Shown one piece after another: positions 11,815 through 22,439 of a DNA stretch of 64,000 nucleotides. The notes under the pieces are model-generated. The model was not told the DNA's origin. It was given only the letters and a program-made list of their open reading frames with translations, and searched no databases. The stretch comes from Thereva unica. Taxonomy: Eukaryota > Arthropoda > Insecta > Diptera > Therevidae. The position numbers and the translations under genes were made by a program. Location of the stretch: contig OX465281.1 of the NCBI GenBank assembly GCA_949987705.1, positions 78,810,543 to 78,874,542 on the forward strand, in the 5' to 3' direction. Within the stretch, counting starts at the first letter, position 1. Each line of letters begins with the position of its first letter.

Positions 11815-12740
11815 AATTAATTTGCAAACGTTAAAATGTCAGAAACACCGGAAAATAAAGTGATACATATTAAAAAAAAGACAGTATAAAGCATGAAAAA
11901 TTTAATTTAATTTTCATTTGAAGTACTTGACACGTTTTAAACACTTGTTTACAAGTTTAATGTGACAAGCGTAAACTGCGTTTTGCGATCTAAATACTTT
12001 TAGATTTCAAGTGCGCTGGAAACATGGTATTATACGTTTTCGGATCCGATGAAACTTTTTATCTTGAAAGCTCTCTCCGCTAAACTTGCTGTTATGTTGC
12101 TGTGCTTTTAAATTTCACGCAATTTTAAGAGCTTTGTTGTGTTATATGTGGAGTGTAAAAAGAATAGTCCAGGAGAGATAGCGGAAAAGTATTTTAAAGT
12201 TGAAATAAAATTAATCTACCCTACGGTTTATTAACGCTACCACCACCTTTTTTCCAATTTTTGCATTAAAAGCTCTTCTTTTGAGTTTTCAAACGAGTTT
12301 TTAAGGTGTTAAACCAAACCTTACATACATTTCATGAAAATGGGGTTGTAGAGCAACACTTTGCGAATAAAGTAGGGTTATCACAAAAATTCTAGGACCA
12401 CTGTGGGCCTTGTTCAACCTCTTTTCGTGAAACGGGTGTTTTTACATTTTTGAGATTTACTCGAAGGTAGGTATCATCAGAAGCCACAATTTAAGGCCTG
12501 ACACAAGGATTTACCTTTATACACATAAATATCTAGTGGTGGCAAGAATGAAATCATGATAGTTGATAGTCTTTTATTGTAGAGATGCTGTAGATAAATT
12601 TTGTTGGGAAAGCTTTGGAAAATTTATATACACAGGGGTTTGGGGGTTTTACTATACTATGTTAAAGAGGTATCAAGGTTCTTTATGTAGTTATATATTT
12701 ATATTTTTTAAGCATTTAACATTTATGAATGAAATATATG
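11815..12740. other. Unassigned stretch
   Basis: AT-rich sequence without recognisable gene. The 61-codon frame at 12563-12748 is rich in aromatic residues as expected from AT-rich DNA, and it ends inside the next element. No inverted-repeat boundaries were found. Confidence 0.3.
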
Positions 12741-12742
12741 TA

Positions 12743-14272
12743 CACTGATAAAAAAATATTATTGGCTTAAGAGACTTTTTCTTGAACCAAGCAAATAATG
12801 TTTTGGATATAACGAAAGCAAAATTGTTTTCGGATAAGCAATACTCATAGTCTTGGTTTTATTGTCTTGGATTAAGACAAAACTTTACTAGAAGTAAGAA
12901 AAAGTTTCTTGGTTTGAGATACTCATTTTTAGCTTTTTCAAAGAAAAAAAAAAGCTTATACAGAGGCTCTGTCCGTCTGTGACCTTCTTTCATCTCTGAA
13001 AGGACTGCCGTTACAGACTTGGACCATATCTCAAAATGTAGCTCTTGGTCAAAAGACCAAAAACTGAAAAAATGGTCTGGAAATGTCAACCAGAAGTATA
13101 TTTAACAACAAAAAAGAGATTTCTAATAAAGTCCATATATCGGTAGCCTAGAGGTAAGGCGCTGCATTCCAATCCCCGGGGAACCAAGTTCAATCCTCGG
13201 CCCCAAAATGGTGAAATAAAATTTTTTTTTTACTTCGGTGTAACAAGTTTTGATTCTATTTCTTACTAAACTATATTATTTAATAATGAGACTCAGGAGA
13301 ACATAAACATTTTCTTAATTAAAAGTGCAAAAAACAAAAATATCATTATTTTCTTGATTTTTTTGTGGCTCTTCGGCGGCTTTATAAATCATTAAAAAAT
13401 TTCGCAAAAATAATATAAAGTATTTATTTGTTTATATGCATATTTTATATGCTGCTCATTTTATTAGCTTATAGTCATGTAGGTGGTGCTGTAGACCAAA
13501 ACAAAAACTCAATTTTATCGAACTTCGCTGTGGATTTGTCACAAAAAATATGTATGATTTAAACGAAACATTCGGTAGGTTTATGAAAAATGGATAATCG
13601 CAGTTATTCAAATTATTAGTGAGTGTCAGTAGATATAAAACGAAAAGTAGATATCTAATTTTTACCAGGGAATATAAACGCTTACTGAATGAAAATTTAT
13701 AAATTTAATTGCACGAACGATGTATTTAAGACCGTCCTTATAGTCCATCAATATAAGGAAGTGATTTTTTTCAGAATTTTTAATATTTTACAAAAATTTT
13801 ACAAACGATTTGCTCCATATCTAAAATTTTTTGCAGCCCTTTGTTTAAAAGCATATTTTTAAGTTTTTATTAACTAAATTTGTATGTATCTCTTCAGACT
13901 AACAAAACAAAAGTGGGATGTTGTGCCTAGAGACTAGCCACTAATTACGCTTTTTCTTGGTATTCTTTCTATTGAGAAACACTTCAGACTGGATGACAAT
14001 ATATTAAGTGGAGATTGTGAAGAATCGCGAAAACATTCAAACAAATAACTTGAAAAACTAACGCATCTTTCTTAGAGATGCTGCTGAAAGAATTATACAA
14101 TAATTACCCGCCAAGAATTTGAAAGAATTGATATATTTTAATTGCACCCCATCTATGACAAAGAATAGTGAACACTATCTATGGCAATATTACATTACTC
14201 TTCGCTTTACCTATGATTATCAATCTCCATAAAATATACAAATGCTGAATCAAGACAATTTTTCTATCAGTG
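12743..14272. mobile_element. Tc1/mariner-like non-autonomous element, TA flanks
   Basis: The left end CACTGATAAAAAAATATTAT and the right end, inverted, CACTGATAGAAAAATTGTCT form an imperfect inverted repeat of about 25 bp. The dinucleotide TA flanks both ends (12741-12742 and 14273-14274), as expected for Tc1/mariner targets. The 1530-bp interior has no recognisable transposase. A tRNA-like segment lies inside it at 13140-13204. Confidence 0.6.
13140..13204 (+). repeat. tRNA-like segment, possible SINE head or tRNA pseudogene
   Basis: TAGCCTAGAGG fits an internal pol III A box, and about 40 bases downstream AGTTCAATCCT fits a B box followed by CTCGGCC. The acceptor and anticodon stems do not pair well, so this is not a functional tRNA. 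It is followed at about 13220 by a poly-T run that could terminate pol III. A SINE head is the best guess. Confidence 0.35.
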
Positions 14273-14279
14273 TATATTT

Positions 14280-14860
14280 GATTTAAGGGTTACGATTTTT
14301 AAAGAAAAAAAACGAGTGTGCGTAGGACCACACTGGCTAGTCTAAATTTCCAAATCAATCTTAATACAGGACGCTAAGGTTCAATATATTTTATTTATGA
14401 ATATTCTGTTCAAGTTTATTTAATTGTTACTTATATGCACTCACACCAAAATGTGTTGCAATGTTTTGGAAATTAAACTATTTGTCCGACGATGGATGTC
14501 TGGGATAATATAGTTTTTAGTAAAAATAGTAGATAACATATAGTAATAAATATGTACATAACACATAGTTCATAGGAAATATGTAGTACATAGTACACAG
14601 TACATACCGTCGGGTTGATGCAATAGTCCCGAAACATTGTGCAAATATGCAAAAAAGTCCTATTATATTCAGCCAAAGTCACGGATCTAATTTTTTATGG
14701 GAATTTTTTCAGAACATAGTACCTACATAATTTGCAGTACATTGTATATAGTAGGTACGTAATAAAGAATATATAATACATAGTAAATAATATAACATAC
14801 GAGTAGAGAATGGAAGTACTGGAAAAAGTACTTCTAGAAGTACTTCTGCAGAAGCAGTTC
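14280..14860. other. AT-rich stretch with TAGTACATA-like runs
   Basis: From about 14510 to 14800 the sequence is a loose low-complexity mix of ATAGTA, ACATAGT and GTACATA. No gene is visible. Frames on the minus strand here encode Tyr/Ile/Leu/Cys-rich peptides that follow from this composition. At 14300-14335 GAGTGTGCGTAGGACCACACT resembles 29711-29735. Confidence 0.4.
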
Positions 14861-15090
14861 AGTACTTCCACCCAGTACAAAAAAGGCATTACATTAATAC
14901 GGCGATGGCCTAGGCTGGGAAGTACTTCTTTTTTCCCTTCCAAAGAATGGGTTGAAGATGTACTTACTCCACATTTCATTTAGAAGTACTTCCACCCAGT
15001 ATAAAAAAGACTACATGGAGATGGACTAGGCGGGGAAGTACTTCCCTTTTCCCTTCCATAGAATGTGTTTTGGAAGTACTTATACTACAT
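14861..15090. repeat. Two tandem copies of a ~123-bp repeat
   Basis: AGTACTTCCACCCAGTA begins one copy at about 14861 and the next at about 14984. Each is followed by AAAAAAG, a GGCGATGGCCTAGG/GGAGATGGACTAGG block, GGAAGTACTTC, TTTTCCCTTCCA and GAATG. Upstream (14812-14860) the palindromic word AGAAGTACTTCT is repeated. Confidence 0.7.
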
Positions 15091-15099
15091 TTATTTTTA

Positions 15100-15594
15100 A
15101 ACTCATAATACAAAGTTAGTATATTGTAAATTTTTGTAATGTAATTCAGTTGGGGTAGGAGTGAAGGGGTGGGGTAGCTTGAAGTAAAATTAAGCGATTT
15201 ATATTTATATCATAAACATAAATTCAAATATATGTTTATACATTAAAGATAAAGACTTAATGGCTGAGATAACTGAGATGATTAACAGAGAAAACGACCA
15301 GCTACGAGGTACGACGTTTTTCAACTCGCTTTTACGCGAAATCAAACTCTTGGTCACCAAACCCATTCTCCTCTGCATTACTTATAAGTCATTACAGAAA
15401 ACACTAAATAAAGAAGTACTTCCAAATAGACTTCGCAGAGATTTTCCCTACTGGGATACTACCCCAGATATGTAAGTAAAATACAGATGCCCAGTCGAAT
15501 AACGATTAATCCAAGCAAAATATTTAAATATTGCAGCCATGTATCTGGCTAGAGAATGGCAACTTTTAGTCGAGGTCCAGTAACAGACAGCAGC
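15100..15594. other. Unassigned stretch with a small open frame
   Basis: The frame 15260-15475 (71 codons, beginning MAEITEMINRENDQL) has no recognisable domain. It lies between repeats. No splice signals link it to other frames. It could be a scrap of an old gene or element. Confidence 0.2.
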
Positions 15595-15854
15595 GATTTT
15601 TTGTTGCTAACGCGTTTCTGGGCACTTGTGTCTATGCAGCTGGCTAGAGCATAGAAACTTTTGGTTTAGCTCCACCTACCCACCGCTATCTAGCAGCGTA
15701 TAATTCTATGTGTGCGAGGCAAAATAGCCCGCGCTTGGTGGAAGGGATTGGTTTTAATGTTGCAATGCAGAAGCTGTTCTCAGCATTCATTTCATATTCT
15801 CGCAATGCAGACGCTGCTCTCAAAATTCATGTCATATTCTCGCACACCATCGCT

Positions 15855-16271
15855 CAGGGAGGACTATACAAGGAGATATAACTCCGTGTTGTTACTTTTT
15901 GTTTGATTAATGAGGGCGTTACAGTCACATGTACCCCAAAAAACATGGCCGATTATATTCATCCGGTTCATGGCCAAGTTCGTTAACTATTCAGATATTT
16001 CATATTTACGCCTAGCTTCTGATTTTTCGTATTTAACCATTTTATGGATTTTCCAATGAATTTTTATTATTCTCAATGAATTTTTTTGCATTTCGGCTGA
16101 CAATTTTGAAGAAATCGTCGAAATGGGTAAAATTCAGCTAACTTCATGTGAGGCACGTCAGCTTTAGGCGACATCTGTGGCAAACAATGAACTAGAAGTT
16201 TAGTTTCTGCAACCCATCCATTTCCGGTTATTTTTCCCATAAGAGTTGTACCTCCTTGTATAGTGTCCCTG
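15855..16271. mobile_element. hAT-type MITE, family B copy 2
   Basis: The ends read CAGGGAGGACTATACAAGGA and, inverted, TCCTTGTATAGTGTCCCTG. The flanking octamers CCATCGCT (15847-15854) and CCTTCGCT (16272-16279) differ by one base and fit an 8-bp hAT target duplication. The interior matches copy 1 (11377-11806) nearly throughout, including GTTCATGGCCAAGTTCGTTA. No coding capacity. Confidence 0.8.
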
Positions 16272-16440
16272 CCTTCGCTGCTGTCTGTTGCTGGACCTCG
16301 ACCAAAAGTGCCCCAGTTATGTAAGTAAAATTTGGTCGAGCTTCAGCAAAAGACAGCAGCGATGGTGTGCGAGAGGATGAAATGAATGCTGAGAGCGGCG
16401 TCTGCATTGCGAAAATATGAAAAGAATGTGAGCGAGAATA

Positions 16441-16979
16441 GGTGTGTTCGATGACTGCTCCAGCTTAAGATTGAGCAGAAAAAATCAGCAATTTGCGTTC
16501 TTTGAGACCTTGACAGATCTTTTATGCTCCCATTTGCCTTGCTCTGTGTTTTGTGCTCTTTGTTGAGAATTCTCACTTTTTCTGCTCCACCAAATTTGTA
16601 GGAGCAGGCAGAGCAGCCAAATTCTTCTTCTTATTTTTCTTTTGACAATTGTTAAATTGAAAGCAGTAAAACTCGGAAAAATGATTTATGAATGATTTGT
16701 TCGAAAAATACTTGGAAATATTGAAAAATACACATTAATTTTTATAAAAATCACATTTCGTTTCTATTCAATTGGTTTTATTGGTATATATTTCTTCTCC
16801 TAAAATTGACATTCGTATAACCTCTGATAACGCAATTTGGAGCAAAATTGAGCGGAAAAGTGTTTTTTGAGATTGTTGCTATTTTCTGATTTTTCCGTTC
16901 TGACATCAATTAGACAGGTGCTCCCAATTGAGCTGCTTAGCTCTGCTCTGAACTTTTTAAGCAGTCATCGAACACACTT
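16441..16979. mobile_element. MITE nested in the foldback element
   Basis: The termini GGTGTGTTCGATGACTGCT and AGCAGTCATCGAACACACTT are inverted repeats of about 18 bp. The host sequence GCGAGAATATGACATG is interrupted here and resumes after the element, with AATA on both sides as the likely duplication. The 539-bp body has no transposase frame. The superfamily is not assigned. Confidence 0.7.
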
Positions 16980-17190
16980 AATATGACATGAATTTTGAGA
17001 GCGGCGTCTGCATTGCAGGAATATGATATGAATGCTGAGAGCAGCTTCTGCATTGCAACATCGCACACATGGAATTATACGCTGCTGTTTGTAGGCGGAG
17101 CTAAACCAAAAGTTTCCATGCTCTAGCCAGCTTCATGCGCGTGTCACCATCGCTGCCACATGTGTCCAGAAACGGGTGTGCAACAAAATG

Positions 17191-17595
17191 CGCGTGTCGC
17201 GAATTCCTTGTTTTACCCCCGGGCGAAAAGTGTCAATCGTGCCTAAAGAAGCTAACACTTAAAAAATTTTATTTATATAGAAAGAATAGAAAGAATATCG
17301 TTTTGAAAATTTGTAGGTACGTTTATTGACGTTCAAATATTATATAAAATGTTTTTTTTAGATTTAAAAGAAATTTTCATACGGATTAAAAAAAAAACAT
17401 AAAAAAAGACTTTTATTTAAAAACGTAAGAAAAATTGCAGTGTCGACTTCGTTTGTGATATTGAGATCAGTTCGATTTCGGGAATACGAAGAGAAAGTTA
17501 ATGTAAAAAGCCGTTTTTAAAAACATAATCAGATGTATATGTGTATGTGAGTGACATATATGTGTTAATGGGAGTGAGATATATATGTGCGTGAG
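17191..17595. other. Short spacer with TATATGTG-type low complexity
   Basis: No gene. From about 17530 to 17595 the sequence is a loose alternation of GTGTATGTGAGTG and ATATATGTG, lying directly outside the poly-T end of the next LINE. Confidence 0.4.
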
Positions 17596-17748
17596 TTTTT
17601 TTTTTTTTTTTTTTTATGTGGCAGTGCTAAGCTCAGGAATCACCCTTTGTACTACTAGTCCGTCATGTCATTTGTCACGTCATGGTGCAATGTCTAGCAG
17701 TAAGCTTAGTACGGGGGAGGGATGAGGGGGGGGGGCATAGGTTAAGGA

Positions 17749-19182
17749 TTAAAAGGTACGGGGGGGTATTGAAGAAGGTGGTGATGAACCCTGCGTTTGA
17801 ACTCTTGGATGTTGTAGGAGTTCGGATTGCCGTGGAGGCAGGAGAGCGTTTAACTCGGAGGAACAGTCACTGTGGTAGTAGCGATAAAATTTTGTCAGTG
17901 TTGCTACATTCCTACGGTGGCTCAGGGGGTCGATGGTGGAGCAGGCGGTGTCGTCATCAATTAACTTGAGCGCCCTTTTTTGCACCTTATCTAACCATGC
18001 CAAGGTGGTTATTGGGGCGCCGCCCCAAACGAGGGAGTTATATTCGAGAAGAGGCCGAATGTAGGATTTATAAATAACAGCACGGGCCGATGGCTGGAGG
18101 AGGAACTTGCACCTCTTAAGAAATCCCAAGCACTGAGATCCTTGTTTGGCGATTTGGAATATGTGGTCATTCCATCGCAAGTCTTTGGCTAAAGTCACGC
18201 CTAAGATGTGTAGGGATGGGTCGGCCTTTAGTACCACGTCATCCACTTTCAAGGATGGTGAGGTGTTGAACTTCTTTTTGGAGATAAGACAGTACTTGGT
18301 TTTGTCGGAGTTGAATTCAACACGATTCTTCTTTCCCCACTCTAGAATCAGCTTAATGTCATTTATAATCGACTTGGACATTAGTTCGCGATCATCAAGA
18401 CAGGATCTGGCATGAGTCTGTCTTGTATCGACGCTGTACGAGTAACGTAGAGTACCGTCGTCAGCGAAGCTGAGGAGTGGGTTGGAGGGGATTGAAAGAA
18501 GGTCATTTATAAATATGAGAAATAGGGCCGGTGATAAAATTGACCCCTGGGGGACCCCCGCAGAGATCGGGTGGGATGCGGATTTGACGCCATCCAATAC
18601 TACTTTGATTGAACGGCCAAAAAGGAAACTCTCAATCCACTTCTGTAGAAGTGAGTCAACTCCAATAGCTTTGAGTTTAGCTAACAGGGCTGTGTGCCAA
18701 ACTCTATCGAAAGCCTTGGAGATATCAAGAGCAACCAGACTAGACTCATCGAATTCATGCAGACTACGGCTGAGGTGTTCTGTAAGACAGACTAAAAGAT
18801 CGCCAGTGGATCTTTTTTGTCGGAAGCCATACTGTCTGTCGTTTATGAGTAGGTTGGATTCTAGATATCCCATAAGCTTTTTGTTAATTATCGTCTCCAT
18901 GGTTTTGGAGAGAATAGAAGTAATTGCTATTGGGCGGTAATTGGAGGGATCGCTGGAATCACCTTTTTTCGGTATGGGTTGAACATGGGCAAGTTTCCAA
19001 GAGTCGGGATAAACTCCGGAGAAATATGACAGGGAAAATAATTTGCGCAGAGGTTTAGCCAAAGGTGAGGCGCATTGTTTTAAGACGATAGGCGGAATAT
19101 TATCGGGTCCAGTGGATTTGTTGGCATCGAGCTCTTTGAGGCACCTGTACACCTCGCGAGTCCTGAAAAAAACCCTGTCCAT
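17749..19182 (-). CDS. Reverse transcriptase half of the same polyprotein
   Basis: The 477-residue frame is a non-LTR reverse transcriptase that would copy the element RNA at the nicked target. Motifs in order are GPDNIPP near residue 25, SNYRPIAITSILSK near 80, LVALDISKAFDRVWH with the first catalytic Asp, SAGVPQGSILSP near 207, and LLSFADDG with the catalytic Asp pair near 238. Then come NSDKTKYCLIS and LEYNSLVWGGAP. All catalytic residues that I can identify are present. It is in the same frame as the endonuclease frame, separated by the TAA at 19201-19203 and six codons. Its ATG is internal to the polyprotein and probably not a real start. Confidence 0.85.
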   Translation of the reverse strand: MDRVFFRTREVYRCLKELDANKSTGPDNIPPIVLKQCASPLAKPLRKLFSLSYFSGVYPDSWKLAHVQPIPKKGDSSDPSNYRPIAITSILSKTMETIINKKLMGYLESNLLINDRQYGFRQKRSTGDLLVCLTEHLSRSLHEFDESSLVALDISKAFDRVWHTALLAKLKAIGVDSLLQKWIESFLFGRSIKVVLDGVKSASHPISAGVPQGSILSPALFLIFINDLLSIPSNPLLSFADDGTLRYSYSVDTRQTHARSCLDDRELMSKSIINDIKLILEWGKKNRVEFNSDKTKYCLISKKKFNTSPSLKVDDVVLKADPSLHILGVTLAKDLRWNDHIFQIAKQGSQCLGFLKRCKFLLQPSARAVIYKSYIRPLLEYNSLVWGGAPITTLAWLDKVQKRALKLIDDDTACSTIDPLSHRRNVATLTKFYRYYHSDCSSELNALLPPRQSELLQHPRVQTQGSSPPSSIPPRTF

Positions 19183-19200
19183 TGAATGGGCGTTACGCTC

Positions 19201-20571
19201 TTAAACAGGGGGTAACACATCAGTTTCGGGTAAAGAAGAATTCGAAGCGAACATAGATGCTAATAAATTGGCCTTGGATTTGCTGTCTGCTATTACCTTC
19301 TCATTGTGAATAAAGGAAGGGGTTGAAGTTGTAGTGAAATTCTTCTTGATGGAACTTACAAAGGACCAGAAGTTTTTGCTACCGGAGGTTGCATTTAGGA
19401 GTTTACTTCTCAATTTGTTGTCAAATAAGGTTTTGACTTTTTTGATGGCGGTTTTACAAGAATTTCTTTGTTGTATGTATTCTAAACGGAGCGATTCACT
19501 CGGGAAGCTCTTGTACGCTCGGAAGGCGGCTTCTTTAGTTTTGATTGCATTCATACACTCTCGATTAAACCATCTGTTGGGCCTAGGCTTCACAGATTTG
19601 GTAGAATGGGGAATGAACAAATGCATTCCTGCCTGTATGATCCGGGTGATACGGATAGCGGCAGAGTTGGCGTTCCTATTCCGGAAACACAGGTTCCAGT
19701 CTGTAGACTGGAAGAAATTAATAAGCCCCAGCCAATTGGCCTTTCCATAATGCCATACAGTTCTTCGAACTGGTTTGGGAGGGGTGGGAAATTCGAATGG
19801 GAAGTTAGCACTGATTAGGCAGTGGTCTGAATTGCCGAGAGGTGAATCAACTTCGACGGAGTAACGCGCTGGATGAGAAGTTAGAAAAAGATCAAGGAGA
19901 TATCTTCCTTGATCAGCAACATCAGGGACTCTTGTGGGATGATCCACAATTTGATGCAAGTTATTGATGTCTGCAAAGAGCTCGACGTCCTTGCCAGAAA
20001 TACTGGTGCCATTTGAGTAAGTCAGCCAGTTAACGTTGTGAACATTGAAATCACCCGCAACGATGATTTCACACTCAGGATTGGACGACAAAAATCCCGA
20101 GATTTGTTCGGAAATAGTATCAAAAGATAAAGTGGAGGCTTCGTTACTTATGTTAGGGCTTCTGTATAGGAAGCAGAAGAATATGGCGTGGCTTTGGAAA
20201 ATGATTTTAATCCAAAGATAATTAAAATCTGAAGTTGTGCTTGAATGTATTTTACAATAAGCCACGTCGTCCCTAACATAAATAGCAATACCCCAATGGG
20301 GGGAGAGATTGTGCACTAAAGTGTACCCCGACACCTGGTAATAACCTAAATCATTATCGGGTGATATTTGGGTTTCACTAAGTGCGAAGATTGGGGGTTT
20401 GTAATTAGATAAGTGGCACTCAACAAAAGACAAATTCGCTTGAAATCCACGAATGTTACAAAAGTCAATACCAAAAGTTGACTCGTAACGGGACTTCGGT
20501 TGCGCGGGCTCAATCGCCACGTTCTCGGGAATATTTCCCGGCATTACATTTGCCGCAACCATCAGAGTCAA
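19201..20571 (-). CDS. Endonuclease half of a non-LTR retrotransposon polyprotein
   Basis: The 456-residue frame begins with an APE-type endonuclease/exonuclease/phosphatase domain, the nuclease that nicks target DNA for target-primed reverse transcription. Visible motifs are CNIRGFQAN near residue 38, FALSETQI near 83 with the metal-binding Glu, VAGDFNVH near 171, and GNSDHCLI near 246. The remainder is the linker toward the reverse transcriptase, including WFNRECMNAIKTKEAAFR. It ends at a TAA (19201-19203) that is in the same frame as the downstream reverse transcriptase frame. The two are therefore one polyprotein interrupted by one stop codon, not two genes. The start ATG is the first in the frame and was not tested. 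Confidence 0.8.
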   Translation of the reverse strand: MTLMVAANVMPGNIPENVAIEPAQPKSRYESTFGIDFCNIRGFQANLSFVECHLSNYKPPIFALSETQISPDNDLGYYQVSGYTLVHNLSPHWGIAIYVRDDVAYCKIHSSTTSDFNYLWIKIIFQSHAIFFCFLYRSPNISNEASTLSFDTISEQISGFLSSNPECEIIVAGDFNVHNVNWLTYSNGTSISGKDVELFADINNLHQIVDHPTRVPDVADQGRYLLDLFLTSHPARYSVEVDSPLGNSDHCLISANFPFEFPTPPKPVRRTVWHYGKANWLGLINFFQSTDWNLCFRNRNANSAAIRITRIIQAGMHLFIPHSTKSVKPRPNRWFNRECMNAIKTKEAAFRAYKSFPSESLRLEYIQQRNSCKTAIKKVKTLFDNKLRSKLLNATSGSKNFWSFVSSIKKNFTTTSTPSFIHNEKVIADSKSKANLLASMFASNSSLPETDVLPPV

Positions 20572-20951
20572 TAAAATTTGTCCTCGTCAAAGTGTTATGC
20601 CTTTTGAGACTGGGCAAATTTCATCGACCGACAGATTTTAGCCGCGGCACCTGCAGGACCGAGATGCGAGAGAGGGTAGGGAGCAAGGGTACTTACTTGC
20701 GCCGTTCGTCGGTCCGGTCGTGTCTAGTGAAGGGTGATTGATGCCTTCGCGTTAGACTGCGCTCGTTGTTTTTTTTGTCACTGTTTTTTTTTAGTGTTTT
20801 TTGTGCACTTTTTTGTTGGTTTTAATTTTTCACTATTTCACACTATCACTCTTTTTTAAACAGTTTTGTATTTTGTTTTTTGAGTCGGCGCGTTTTTAGG
20901 GACCGGAACAGCACACGTCCGTTCTCCTTGCTGTCCTAACGCAAACTCCAA

Positions 20952-21222
20952 ATGCCTGTAGGAAGCATTTGTTTTAAAGGTTGCTCAAACGTTTGCAACG
21001 TCGTCGGTTCCCTAATGAGTTTTTTTAAAATTTCCTTCTGATAGTAGGAAGGAACTATGGATTTTCATTGTGGTGTGAATTATTACTTTCAGAATCGAGA
21101 AAAAATATAAAAAATATTTTTATATGTGATGGACATTTTCGCATGAGTGATATAAGGTTTCATTCGACTAAAAAAATTTTAGGCCGAGATGCAATTCCAC
21201 TGCCATTTGAAAATTCGTTTTG
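20952..21222 (+). pseudogene. THAP zinc-finger fragment, probably the N terminus of a P-like transposase
   Basis: From the ATG at 20952 the plus strand encodes CFKGC, matching the first Cys pair of the C2CH THAP DNA-binding domain. After a frame change near 21030 it can be read as FPSDSRKELW, fitting the conserved FP and Trp positions. After another shift ICDGHFRMSD supplies the final Cys-x2-His, followed by GRDAIPLPF, which fits the AVPxxF motif. At least two frameshifts make it non-functional. THAP domains occur in P-element transposases and in host proteins. The P-like catalytic fragment downstream (24823-25304) suggests that both were once one gene. Confidence 0.6.
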
Positions 21223-21374
21223 CAAACGCGTGTATGATATAGTTCCTAGTTGTCGTCCGAATTTTTCAGCTTCGAAATGCAGGGAATAGGGAGGGAAATC
21301 AGAAACACATATATCTGACTTTGTTTGAAATACTTTGCCGGATCCTTGCGAAGGCGAATCGCCACCATCACCAC

Positions 21375-21823
21375 CTCTTGTTTTACTACGCATCCCAGGT
21401 ATGGTCTCCTTACTACTCCTCCCATGTTAGTAAAATCAAATCGGTTCAAAGAAAGTTTGTCCGGTTTGCACTCAGCCACCTCCCGTGGGATGGCCCACTT
21501 GCTCTACCGCCTTATGAGAACAGACTTAAATTGCTCAACTTAAGCTCTCTCCATAAGCGCCGTGAGGTCCCTGACATTATATTCGTTCATCGACTGATGA
21601 ATGACAAGGTGGACTCTGGTTTCTTAAGAAGCCGCGCGTCATTTAGAGTGAATAACTACAACCAGAGAGCTGAACCTCTCTTGCACATTAATTCCTCTAA
21701 CACCAATTATGGGATGTTCGAACCCGTTAATCGCATGCTTATAAATACTAACAACAATAGGAATGTGTTTAGCTTGCTAACTAGTGAAGTTGTCCTTAAA
21801 AGGACCCTTCTCAATGTGGCATG
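21375..21823 (+). pseudogene. Non-LTR reverse transcriptase C-terminal fragment
   Basis: The frame encodes YYASQVWSPYYSSHVSKI, then VQRKFVRFALSHLPW, then LPPYENRLKLLNL, LHKRRE and FVHRLMNDKVDS, and ends at the TGA near 21822. These are the conserved C-terminal segments of Jockey/CR1-type reverse transcriptases. The catalytic domain is absent, so this is a 5'-truncated LINE copy on the plus strand. It starts about 60 bp after the end of recognisable THAP sequence and probably interrupts that gene. Confidence 0.8.
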
Positions 21824-22103
21824 ATTCTCTGCGTGCCGCACTCCCTTTTTAGTTGCACGCTTCTCTGTTTGATGTTTTTGATCTTTTATGCTTTTAATAT
21901 TTTATGTTTGCATGTCTCAGCTGAGCCACGGCAGTGGTAAATGTTTCTCAGCCCTGCTAAGAAGTGCATCTTCTGAGCTAGAAGGTTTAATTCGTTATTT
22001 ATTTTTATATGTTTGCATGCCTCAGCAGAGCCACAAAATCTGTGGTAAATTTTTCTCAGCCTTGCTGGGAAGTGCGCCTTCTGTGTTAGAATATATATAT
22101 ATA
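21824..22103 (+). repeat. LINE 3' tail with repeated units, interrupted by the Helitron
   Basis: TTTGCATG.CTCAG..GAGCCAC, TTCTCAGCC.TGCT..GAAGTGC and CTTCTG.G..AGAA occur twice, about 110 bp apart (about 21905 and 22012). Part of a third copy (AAGTGCGCCTTCTGTGCTA) appears at about 24577, beyond the Helitron. The Helitron therefore inserted within this tail. Confidence 0.65.
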
Positions 22104-22439
22104 CTAGCATAAAACCCGCGTGCCTTGCAACGCCTTTAAAAACTGTTTATTATGTGCAATGTTTTCCTTAAAAAAAACCAACAAAAAAGCCAGCTGTTAC
22201 TATCCCTAAAAAGGGTTTATTATAGTGCATTTTTTTAATAAATATGGTAAACAAATTGCTGCGAATATCACCTCTGCTCAACAAATCTGCAAGCTTTGAA
22301 GCAGAGATTGGCATGTATATGTCATCAACAAAATTGACATTTTAGGGTTTGACGAACGTTCGTTAAGTTTGTTCGCCTATTTACGTGGATGTAAGCAATT
22401 ATGAAGCAATCACAAATGAATATTAAATAAAGTGAATTT

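Larger units (their letters stand above)
15595..17190. mobile_element. 1.6-kb foldback element with two nested MITEs
   Basis: The outer left arm (15595-15855) is matched in inverted orientation by 16343-17190. For example GGCTAGAGCATAGAAACTTT (about 15641) pairs with AAAGTTTCCATGCTCTAGCC (about 17110), and CGTATAATTCTATGTG pairs with CACATGGAATTATACG. Within the arms a sub-unit containing GCAATGCAGACGCTGCTCTC is repeated. The centre is interrupted by a family-B hAT MITE (15855-16271), and the right arm is interrupted by another MITE (16441-16979). Confidence 0.7.
17596..20940 (-). mobile_element. CR1/Jockey-type non-LTR retrotransposon, nearly complete
   Basis: A poly-T run at 17596-17615 is the poly(A) tail of a minus-strand element. 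Going leftward in element order, a presumed 5' region (about 20940-20572) is followed by a long frame with endonuclease then reverse transcriptase, a short 3' UTR and the tail. The 5' boundary is inferred from the start of unrelated THAP-coding sequence at 20952. I see no gag-like ORF1, so either this lineage lacks it or the element lost it. I did not find a clear target duplication. Clade assignment is from motif style only. Confidence 0.75.

Noticed and set aside
13140..13204. Functional tRNA gene
   Set aside because: A and B boxes are present, but the acceptor and anticodon stems do not pair, so it was listed only as tRNA-like repeat.
18482..18940. 152-codon plus-strand frame
   Set aside because: It is antisense to the reverse transcriptase of the minus-strand LINE.
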